Part shown: positions 1 to 6,578 of the stretch, one piece after another | Numbering within the stretch: the first letter of the stretch is position 1 | Layout: each line of letters begins with the position of its first letter | Assembly: GCA_965368405.1 (NCBI GenBank) | Contig: CBDUMS010000122.1 | Coordinates: forward strand, 1 to 7,845 | Direction: 5' to 3' | Source: S012-113 sp965368405 | GTDB lineage: Bacteria; Bacteroidota; Bacteroidia; Cytophagales; Cyclobacteriaceae | Length of the DNA stretch: 7,845 bases | Position numbers and translations under genes: made by a program | The notes under the pieces: generated by a model | What the model saw: only the letters and a program-made list of their open reading frames with translations | What the model was told of the DNA's origin: nothing | The model's database searches: none

Positions 1-1286
1 TTCTGTCCTGATGGCTGAAAATTACCCAGTAGCAAGTACTTTACATTTAGGGCTTCACCAATATTAACCGGGTCTTCATCAGAGTCGTAATATTTGAGGG
101 TAGATTGCTCAGAGCTTATGTTTTTAAATCTTTTGCTCAAAGAAAGTTGAGTTCTAATTTCATTAGCCAGACCTAATCCAAAATTATCTAAGTCTTCATT
201 TCCAGTGTAATTGCGAAAAGGAATAATAGCAATACTTGCTTCCTCATCTTTAATTACATCCAATAAATAATACCGTGTGCCGAGTGAGGCCAACCCGATT
301 AAAATGACAAAGAGCGAAATAGATCGATTATTGGAGAAAGGTTTCTTTTGAGAAGGCCTATAAGGATTGGTTTTTGCCGCGATTGAGTGCGTCTGAATAA
401 AACCTGATGGGCTATTCTCAAATTTCCATGCCATGATTAGGGCAAAGGGTAATCCAACAACTAATGAAATACTGAAAACCATAAAAGCCCAGGAAGGCAT
501 GGGTGCGTAGTGGTCTACTATTTCAAATAATTGTAGGAAAAGAATGGCTACCACGAGATAGGCCAGAGCTACTCGCGGAATATTTCGCTGTTTAGCAATT
601 TCCCAATTAGATTTGGTGCTCTTCTCAACGTCGCTTGCACTAACAGTATGGTAAGAACTTTTTTCAGCGTTACTTGTACTCGATTCAGTTTCACTTTTAA
701 GACCAGAGAGTATTTCTTTTATGGCATTGGCTACTTTGTTAAGCTGGTTTCCGAAATCGGTTTGGTTTAGATTGTCAAGCTTCCTATCAGTAACCTTAAG
801 CGGGCGGTTTACCCCAGGCTCCTTATAAATGAAATCAATGGCCCTAAGTACTCCATCTATTTCCTTTTCGACTGCATTAGTATCCTCCAGATCGAGATCA
901 TGAATTTTAATAGGCAAAATTCGACTCGCCACATTCCCATTGGGTAATTTAATATCGCGACCGAATTGGTCTTCTTTTACAAGCCTGTTGAATGCGCAGA
1001 ACTCATGCTGCCAAGCAAAGCTCTTTGGGTCGCAGTAAGTTTGGGATATAATGGGAATGAAAACTAGACAGTTGAGTTTAGCTTCAAGGCTTTTATCGAC
1101 AAGATGATTTTCCAATAGCCCGTCATGAGGATCCGTGTCAAAATATATCGACAGTGGCTCTTTAATAGTCGCAGCTAGCTCCGATTTGAGTAATTCAACA
1201 AATTCTGTTACCCCCCCAGATCTATTATCGTTATGGCGATAACTTATAAAAATGTCATACTCAAAATCGGGCAGTATAGAAGGCAT
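1..1286 (-). CDS. TIR domain / triple-transmembrane / TolB-like protein, 3' end outside window
   Basis: Reading from ATG at 1286 down to the left edge gives 428 codons with no stop, so the C-terminus is missing. Residues 8-135 form a TIR domain: YDIFISYR at 10-17, a SIYFD...PHDGLLE loop near 46-59, and CLVFIPIISQTYC followed by AWQHEF. Glu95 in that last motif matches the catalytic Glu of NAD-cleaving TIRs. A conserved tail (LRAIDFIY, EPGVNRPL) runs to about 165. Hydrophobic helices lie at about 238-257, 266-286 and 322-342. The first two, with WEIAKQRNIPRVALAY before and MAWKFE after, resemble the membrane module of TolB/TPR proteins that often carry cyclase or winged-helix domains. A TolB-like start (SIAIIPF) is at 351. 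Basic flanks place the TIR in the cytosol and the TolB part outside. The start matches that of the upstream paralog (MPSILPD). TPRs probably follow beyond the edge. NADase activity is inference. Confidence 0.9.
   Translation of the reverse strand, partial: MPSILPDFEYDIFISYRHNDNRSGGVTEFVELLKSELAATIKEPLSIYFDTDPHDGLLENHLVDKSLEAKLNCLVFIPIISQTYCDPKSFAWQHEFCAFNRLVKEDQFGRDIKLPNGNVASRILPIKIHDLDLEDTNAVEKEIDGVLRAIDFIYKEPGVNRPLKVTDRKLDNLNQTDFGNQLNKVANAIKEILSGLKSETESSTSNAEKSSYHTVSASDVEKSTKSNWEIAKQRNIPRVALAYLVVAILFLQLFEIVDHYAPMPSWAFMVFSISLVVGLPFALIMAWKFENSPSGFIQTHSIAAKTNPYRPSQKKPFSNNRSISLFVILIGLASLGTRYYLLDVIKDEEASIAIIPFRNYTGNEDLDNFGLGLANEIRTQLSLSKRFKNISSEQSTLKYYDSDEDPVNIGEALNVKYLLLGNFQPSGQ
1211..1217 (-). 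repeat. Homopolymeric G7 tract early in the TIR coding sequence
   Basis: Seven consecutive G residues on the coding strand cover codons 24-25 and the first base of codon 26 of the partial TIR gene. The site coincides with a one-codon gap relative to the paralog (NRSGGVT against NKRDGWVT). Seven bases is at the short end for slipped-strand phase variation, so this is only a candidate unstable site. The frame is open as sequenced. Confidence 0.4.
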
Positions 1287-1408
1287 CTCTCAAATATAAG
1301 TAAAGCGTATAATAAATATTAACCTAAGATTCTGACCTCAAGAAATATTCCGTAAACGCAGGCCAACTCCATTAACACAAATAAAGAAGAAAAGAATTGC
1401 TACAGTTT

Positions 1409-3820
1409 TTATTGTGAGTATCTTTCTACAATTGCCTTAAATTCTTCTAAATCCCTGTAAGGGTCATAAATCGGGTCATTCTTAAGCATTGCAACGGAAG
1501 TCCATGCTGGAATTGACATGATATATTCAAGCGTGGCGAGGGTTTCTTCCTGATTACCCGAAAGTGCAATTATGCGTAGAGCATAATATGCTGGTGATTG
1601 CCCCTGAATGGCGTCCTTCTCATAAGGATAAAGACTTAGGGCATGTTTAGCCTCTTTAACCGCTGCCTCATTCTCACCCAGAAACACCAGCATATACCCT
1701 TTGGCAATATGTTCCATCGCGTGAGTTGCATAAAAATCTTCCCCGCTACGAACCTTACATTCTTCGGGACTATCAATCTCGAGATATTGCTGACCATGAA
1801 TCTGCGCCTCATTAGCAGCACTCTTTTTGTCACCAGAAATGTAGTAGGCTTGCGCTTTAAATAGGTTAGAAGGTAGGGTGATCAACATCGTGTAATCTCC
1901 ATTACTTGACATCATGTTTTGCGCAACTTCAAAATCCGGATTAACGAGGGCCTCATAGTTTCGTTGATAATAATTTAACCAATAATTCCAGACGCCTAAT
2001 TGATTAGAGGTAAGGGTAGGTTTTACATCCAGGTAAAACTTTTCCGCCTCAGGTATTCGTCCGGTAAGCGAGAGTAGTAAGTTAAACTTAAAATCTTTAA
2101 TGGTAGGATCTGAGGAGTAATCTATAGCTCGATCAATAAGCTCTATCGACTTACTAAAATTCTTGGACAAAGCATAAGTCAACGATAAATCGCGAAGGAT
2201 TTGTGGATTGCGTGGGTCTCTCTTCAAGTTGTCTTCCTGAAAATCAAAATAGGTATCCCAATCTCCTAAACGCCGAGCTATATAGCTCTTGGTCTCGTTG
2301 ACATACGGATTCGATTGATCTCCTTGCAACAAATCGTTTTTTACTTTCTCGAAAGCACCTAAAGCGTAATAGTCGTAATAAGCATGGGCCATTAACAATA
2401 AGTGGGCATCATCACAGTTTTGTTCAAGATAGTCAAGTTCCTTTTGTGCTCTAACTTTTAGATCTATTCTATCCGGCTCTCCTTTATAGGTTAGGGTAAG
2501 CATTCTGATAAGGCCAGCTCTAGCCCTGTGAAAACCCGGATCAATCGATAATGCTTCAGCGAATCGATCAATACTATTATATGGCTGAAATTGGCCAAGC
2601 ATTTCACCTTGATTGAATAGCTGCAAAGCCTCAAGGCTTTCCGTAGGTGGAGTACTCGACTTGTCAACCGACTTAATATTCATTCGAAGCTGTTTTGCAA
2701 TGCTAGATGCTATCTCTGACTGGATCTGGAAAATATTGTCAGTAGTTAACTCCATATCAAAGATTTCGGCCCATAAGTGGTCGTCTTCTTCGCCGCTTAT
2801 TAGCTGTATATTCAATCTAAAACGGTTATTGGCCTGTTGTATACTCCCTTCCAGAATATAGCTCACCCCCAGTTCATTGGCGATATCGGCTATTTTCTTG
2901 TTAGACTCGGCATATTCCATAACCGATGTCCGCGAAGTTACCTGTAGCTCATTATACTTCGAGAGCTTAGTGAGAAGGTCATCATGGAGCCCAAATGCAA
3001 GAGCATCTATTTCGTCACCGCTATTAACTTTAGTAAAGGGCAATACTGCAATTGACTTCGCAAGATTAGTCGTAGACGCCAAGTTAAAAAATGAATATCC
3101 GAAGTAAGCGAGAATTAGAATAGCAATAGCCCCAAGACCGATTAACCATGGTTTCTTACTCGATTTTTGCTGTTGTGGTCGGCTTGTAGGAGGCTGCGCC
3201 AGTTCACCTTCATTTTTTGATGCTCTGAGCATGGCAGCCCCAAGATCCTTGAGTGCATTAGCTACTTTATTCACCTGATTCTTATAGCTGGTGCCATTAA
3301 GGTTATCGGCCTTGGCGTCTTCAGGGGTTAGTGGTCGGTTTACCCCTGGTTCCTGATAAATGAAGTCAATTGCCCGAAGGGGTCCTCCTAATTTCTCTTC
3401 AAGAAGTACTTGGTCTTCGGTATCAAGATCATGAATTTTAATAGGTAGCACCCGGCTTGTAACATTACCGTTGGCTAGCCTAATGTTCATTCCAAGCTCA
3501 TCAGCATTGGCCATTTCAATAAATGGCAGGAATTCTTTACCCCAAGCGTAGCCTTCAGGATGACAGTAAGTTTGAGAGATGATGGGAATAAATACCAGGC
3601 ATTTCAATTTGCTATCTAAGCTGGCGTCAACCTGGTGGGTTTCTAATAGGCCGTCATGCGGATTTTCATCGAAATAGATGGAGACTGGGTTCTTGAGGGT
3701 TGCTTCCAGCTCATCGCGCAAGGTGTTCACAAATTTAGTCACCCAGCCATCTCGCTTATTGTCGTTCTGACGATAAGAAATAAATATGTCGTATTCGTAA
3801 TCAGGCAAGATGGACGGCAT
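1409..3820 (-). CDS. TIR domain / single-transmembrane / TolB-like / TPR protein
   Basis: 803 residues, complete. TIR domain at about 8-135: YDIFISYR at 10-17, SIYFDENPHDGLLE at 47-60, CLVFIPIISQTYC at 74-86, then YAWGKEF with Glu96 (codon 3533-3535) in the place of the SARM1-type catalytic Glu. The extension LRAIDFIY...EPGVNRPL follows at 148-164. A basic stretch (KSSKK, 219-223) precedes one membrane helix at about 225-246. A TolB/FlgO-like domain spans about 256-380 (SIAVLPF; DLLTKLS; LGVSYILEGSI; HLWAEIFD). TPR-like helical repeats run from about 395 to 770, and the end (NDPIYDPYRDLEEF) is typical of TolB/TPR proteins. Topology is probably TIR inside, TolB/TPR in the periplasm. It lies 122 bp upstream of its paralog on the same strand and is divergent from the helicase. 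Likely a membrane sensor with a TIR effector; NADase, defence or stress roles are inference. It could instead be a scaffold using TIR for protein contacts. Confidence 0.94.
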   Translation of the reverse strand: MPSILPDYEYDIFISYRQNDNKRDGWVTKFVNTLRDELEATLKNPVSIYFDENPHDGLLETHQVDASLDSKLKCLVFIPIISQTYCHPEGYAWGKEFLPFIEMANADELGMNIRLANGNVTSRVLPIKIHDLDTEDQVLLEEKLGGPLRAIDFIYQEPGVNRPLTPEDAKADNLNGTSYKNQVNKVANALKDLGAAMLRASKNEGELAQPPTSRPQQQKSSKKPWLIGLGAIAILILAYFGYSFFNLASTTNLAKSIAVLPFTKVNSGDEIDALAFGLHDDLLTKLSKYNELQVTSRTSVMEYAESNKKIADIANELGVSYILEGSIQQANNRFRLNIQLISGEEDDHLWAEIFDMELTTDNIFQIQSEIASSIAKQLRMNIKSVDKSSTPPTESLEALQLFNQGEMLGQFQPYNSIDRFAEALSIDPGFHRARAGLIRMLTLTYKGEPDRIDLKVRAQKELDYLEQNCDDAHLLLMAHAYYDYYALGAFEKVKNDLLQGDQSNPYVNETKSYIARRLGDWDTYFDFQEDNLKRDPRNPQILRDLSLTYALSKNFSKSIELIDRAIDYSSDPTIKDFKFNLLLSLTGRIPEAEKFYLDVKPTLTSNQLGVWNYWLNYYQRNYEALVNPDFEVAQNMMSSNGDYTMLITLPSNLFKAQAYYISGDKKSAANEAQIHGQQYLEIDSPEECKVRSGEDFYATHAMEHIAKGYMLVFLGENEAAVKEAKHALSLYPYEKDAIQGQSPAYYALRIIALSGNQEETLATLEYIMSIPAWTSVAMLKNDPIYDPYRDLEEFKAIVERYSQ

Positions 3821-3966
3821 GGCCTAAAAATAAGGCATTAAAATGGAAATCTGTACAAGCTAATCTTGCCAATTAAGCTAAAGGGTAAAAACTGATATAA
3901 TTCAGACCTTGCTTGGTTATGCCTACTCAAAGAAGGTAATGATGTCGCAATGGTTGGTTAATTGAA

Positions 3967-3974
3967 TACCTTTG
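3967..3974 (+). promoter_or_regulatory. Candidate Bacteroidota -7 promoter element for the DEAD-box gene
   Basis: TACCTTTG matches the Bacteroidota -7 consensus TAnnTTTG exactly and lies 20 bp before the TTG start, implying a leader of about 15 nt. The expected -33 TTTG is weak: GTCG sits at the 19-bp spacing (3944-3947). It is in the 174-bp divergent region 3821-3994, which also has to hold the promoter of the 803-residue TIR gene; no equally clear element was found for that strand. Confidence 0.42.
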
Positions 3975-3994
3975 CAGGCTAAAGCATTATTACT

Positions 3995-5119
3995 TTGAAA
4001 ACCTTCGCAGAATTAGGCGTTCGAAAAGAGTTTATAAAAGCACTCACCGAACTTAGAATCATCACTCCATCAGAAATCCAGGAACAGGTAATACCTGTCC
4101 TCATCAAGAACACAGTAGATCTGGTAGGCCAGGCACAAACCGGAACAGGAAAAACTGCAGCCTATGGTCTACCGCTATTAGAGCGAATCAATCCTAAACT
4201 AGAAAAGGTACAGGGACTAATTCTCTGTCCAACACGAGAACTTGGCCAACAAGTAGCTAAGCAGTTATTCAAGTTCACGAAGTATTCTGATAAGATTTTT
4301 ACCGAAGCTGTTTTTGGAGGACCCCAGATTGATAAACAAATTTCTCGTCTAAAAAGACCCACACATATAGTTGTGGCTACCCCAGGTAGGCTTATTGACC
4401 TAGTACGTAGAAAAGCTGTTGATCTAAGCGCTGTTAAAACCATTATTCTTGATGAGGCTGATGAAATGCTAAGCATGGGATTTAAAAACCAGCTTGATGA
4501 AATTCTTAGTTCATTGGCGCAGGCAGAGTGCAAATGGTTGTTTTCTGCCACAATGCCCGATGGCATTAAGCAGATCGTAAACCAGCACATGAGTGAGGGT
4601 GCACATCGTATTGAGGTTAGCCGAAGAAATGTAGTAAATAAACGGATCGATCATAAGTTTTTAATTTGTGAAGAAGCAGATAAGTTGCAAGTGCTTATTC
4701 AATTCTTAAAGTCTCAGAATGAAAACCGTGGATTAATTTTTTGTAAAACAAAGGCTGCAACTGATAAACTAGCAAAACAGTTAATTGCTAAAAATATCTC
4801 AGCCGGTGCCATACACGGTGACTTATTGCAGAAAGATCGCGATAAAGTGATGCGTGCCTTTAAAAAGGAGAATGTCCAATATCTAATCGCGACAGATCTG
4901 GCCGCTCGCGGTATTGATGTAGAAGGCTTATCCTTTGTGGTACATTATCAATTACCCGATAAAGATGAGTATTATACCCATCGTAGCGGCCGAACCGCGC
5001 GCGCTGGTAAAGATGGCTTATCGCTCGCCTTGGTAACTTCTCCTGAAGTTAAACAGATAAGGTATTTTGAGAAAGCTTTGGGAATCAACTTCGATCAAAT
5101 AAAACAAATGAGGAAGTAG
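3995..5119 (+). CDS. DEAD-box ATP-dependent RNA helicase, minimal core
   Basis: 374 residues; unwinds or remodels RNA using ATP in the cytosol. All helicase motifs are present in order: upstream aromatic Phe4 and Q-motif Gln29 (PSEIQ), motif I AQTGTGKT (47-54), Ia PTRELG (79-84), Ib TPGR (129-132), II DEAD (153-156), III SAT (184-186), IV LIFCKTK (247-253), V ATDLAARGID (299-308), VI HRSGRTARAG (329-338). The protein ends about 36 residues after motif VI and lacks the basic C-terminal tail or RNA-binding domain of DeaD/CsdA, so it is a bare two-RecA core closer in size to short RhlE-like helicases. The start is TTG: an in-frame TAA lies at 3980-3982, no ATG is available upstream, and Phe4 falls exactly 25 residues before Gln29 as in the family. 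It is likely monocistronic, divergent from the TIR gene and convergent with the cyclase operon. RNA targets cannot be inferred; roles in cold growth, ribosome assembly or mRNA decay are common for the family. Confidence 0.96.
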   Translation: MKTFAELGVRKEFIKALTELRIITPSEIQEQVIPVLIKNTVDLVGQAQTGTGKTAAYGLPLLERINPKLEKVQGLILCPTRELGQQVAKQLFKFTKYSDKIFTEAVFGGPQIDKQISRLKRPTHIVVATPGRLIDLVRRKAVDLSAVKTIILDEADEMLSMGFKNQLDEILSSLAQAECKWLFSATMPDGIKQIVNQHMSEGAHRIEVSRRNVVNKRIDHKFLICEEADKLQVLIQFLKSQNENRGLIFCKTKAATDKLAKQLIAKNISAGAIHGDLLQKDRDKVMRAFKKENVQYLIATDLAARGIDVEGLSFVVHYQLPDKDEYYTHRSGRTARAGKDGLSLALVTSPEVKQIRYFEKALGINFDQIKQMRK

Positions 5120-5148
5120 ACTAGGAAGCAGCTAGGAAAGGTTCTACT
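5115..5148. terminator. Weak inverted repeat between convergent genes, possible terminator
   Basis: AGTAGA (5115-5120) and TCTACT (5143-5148) are perfect 6-base inverted arms flanking a 22-base loop. The loop holds a direct repeat CTAGGAA at 5121-5127 and 5132-5138. The element overlaps the helicase stop codon and fills most of the 35-bp gap before the cyclase stop. There is no T-run and the loop is long, so intrinsic termination here is doubtful. Confidence 0.2.
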
Positions 5149-5154
5149 AACTAT

Positions 5155-6195
5155 TTAATCCAATACATTATAAATAGTCATTGGTTCAGCCTTGTGCTTT
5201 AGCATTACATCATCAACCTTCTCGCACTTGAAAGAATCTTTGATTTGGTCATAGGCCGCTTCTCCAATTATAATTTGTTCTGGACCGGCAATGGACTGAA
5301 GTCTTTGAGCTGTATTTACAGAATCTCCAATCATGGTGTAATCTAACCTGCGAAGAGTAGCAGATCCTATATTACCTGATATCATTTCTCCACAATTAAT
5401 ACCGATCGCTACTTTAGGTGCATAGCCCTTATGCTCTTTGAGTTCTGGCAAATCGCTGATTTTAGATCTAACTGAAAGACAAGCTTCAATAGCACGGTCG
5501 AGGTGATAGTCGCCACGAAACACTGCCATTACCGCATCACCAATAAATTTATCCACATAGCCGCCCTGACCAATAATCTCTTTTACAATTACATCGAAAT
5601 AATTGTTGAGAATGGTTACCACCGTATCGGCGGCTTCCATTTCGCTGATAGAAGTAAAACTACAAATATCAATGAAGGCTACCGAAGCCTCTACCGATTC
5701 ATTAACCATTAGGGCCGATTCAAATTCTCGACTTCCCATAAAATTAAGGACCGTATCATCCACATACATTTTAAGGATATTGTTTTCCTTAACAGCCTTT
5801 AGCGTCTCGCGTGTTTGAATTACATGGTCGATAGTTTTGTCCATTGTAACTGCCAGGTCCTCGAAATTAATAGGCTTGGTAATAAAGTCGAATGCGCCCC
5901 GGTTCATCGCCGTTCTAATATTCTCCATATCGCCGTATGCCGATACAATAACAGCTTTTATTAGAGAATTAGACTCTTTAAGATGGGTTAAAAACGTCAA
6001 TCCATCCATTTCAGGCATGTTTATATCGCTCAGTACGATATCTACGTCTGGGTTTTCAACGAGCTTGTCGAGTGCATCTCTACCATTTACAGCAAAGATG
6101 AATTCATAATGATTCTCCCGGATTTTCTTCCTGAACTTCTGTCTGATTAATGCTTCTAAATCCGGCTCGTCATCGGCCACTAATATTTTTGCCAT
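5155..6195 (-). CDS. Response regulator with class III adenylate cyclase output domain
   Basis: 346 residues, likely cytosolic; makes cAMP from ATP under control of an N-terminal phosphoreceiver. REC domain 1-120: acidic pair Asp8/Asp9, phosphoacceptor Asp57 in SDINMP, switch Ser85, Lys107 in TKP. A helical linker at 120-165, including LKMYVDDTVLNFM, joins it to the catalytic domain at about 168-346. Metal-binding Asp176 (FIDICSF) and Asp220 (KFIGDAVMAVF), base-recognition Lys216 and Thr287 (DYTMIGD), and transition-state Asn294 and Arg298 (VNTAQRL) are all present, so it should be active. The Lys/Thr pair points to ATP rather than GTP and to the class IIIb type. The C-terminal KAEPMTIYNV matches the family end. 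Its ATG shares one base with the preceding receiver's stop (TAATG), so translation is probably coupled. No cAMP receptor gene is in the window. Phosphorylation by the adjacent kinase is inference from gene order. Confidence 0.95.
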   Translation of the reverse strand: MAKILVADDEPDLEALIRQKFRKKIRENHYEFIFAVNGRDALDKLVENPDVDIVLSDINMPEMDGLTFLTHLKESNSLIKAVIVSAYGDMENIRTAMNRGAFDFITKPINFEDLAVTMDKTIDHVIQTRETLKAVKENNILKMYVDDTVLNFMGSREFESALMVNESVEASVAFIDICSFTSISEMEAADTVVTILNNYFDVIVKEIIGQGGYVDKFIGDAVMAVFRGDYHLDRAIEACLSVRSKISDLPELKEHKGYAPKVAIGINCGEMISGNIGSATLRRLDYTMIGDSVNTAQRLQSIAGPEQIIIGEAAYDQIKDSFKCEKVDDVMLKHKAEPMTIYNVLD

Positions 6196-6578
6196 TAAGC
6201 AGTGAGGTTTAGTTTTTCCTTTAGAAGTTTAAAGTCGACCGGTTTGGTTAGGAAATCATCTGCTCCTAAATCCGTTGCTGTTTTCTTATTCTCAGCATCA
6301 CCATAGGCCGTAATCATCATAACCACTGGTGGTGGCTTTAGGAATTGTTGTTTGATATGCGCGAGCAAATCCAATCCACTCATTCCGGGCATGTTAATAT
6401 CAGAAAGAATTAGCACTGCCTCATGTTGTAAGTCTTTCATCAACTCAAGGGCTTCTTCCCCGGAAAAGGCAAAAACAAATTCTACAGATTCGCTTCTGAT
6501 TTCTTTTCTGAACCTTTGCTCAAATAATGTCTTTACATCTTTTTCGTCGTCTACTACGAGAATTTTCATAGGTATCAT
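6195..6578 (-). CDS. Stand-alone CheY-like response regulator (receiver domain only)
   Basis: 127 residues forming a single receiver domain with no output domain. Asp10/Asp11 form the metal-binding acidic pair, Asp60 in SDINMP is the phosphoacceptor, Thr90 is the switch residue and Lys112 (TKP) the conserved lysine. About 43% of positions match the receiver of the following cyclase by hand count, including FRK-IR near residue 23 and SDINMP, which suggests receiver duplication. The ATG at 6578 overlaps the kinase stop by one base (TAATG); an internal ATG at 6569 giving MKILVVDDE is an alternative start that matches the usual family N-terminus. With no output domain it may act through protein contacts, pass phosphate on in a relay, or act as a phosphate sink limiting the cyclase. 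Which of these applies cannot be told from sequence. Confidence 0.94.
   Translation of the reverse strand: MIPMKILVVDDEKDVKTLFEQRFRKEIRSESVEFVFAFSGEEALELMKDLQHEAVLILSDINMPGMSGLDLLAHIKQQFLKPPPVVMMITAYGDAENKKTATDLGADDFLTKPVDFKLLKEKLNLTA

Noticed and set aside
1291..1298. TATATTTG on the minus strand, an exact match to the TAnnTTTG -7 consensus just before the partial TIR gene.
   Set aside because: It ends four bases before the ATG, which would make the message leaderless, and no TTTG or TTG lies at the right distance upstream. In AT-rich DNA a chance match is likely.
1287..1408. Intergenic space between the two TIR genes checked for a terminator, attachment site or small RNA.
   Set aside because: No stem with a T-run, no long repeat and no coding frame with family resemblance was seen; whether the two genes are co-transcribed stays open.
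3822..3836. GCCT/AGGC hairpin with a seven-base loop directly before the 803-residue TIR gene start.
   Set aside because: The stem is only four base pairs in AT-rich surroundings; too weak to call a regulator or terminator.
4162..4590. 142-codon open frame on the minus strand inside the helicase gene.
   Set aside because: It lies wholly within the helicase motif region, shows no recognisable domain and has the composition of an antisense shadow.
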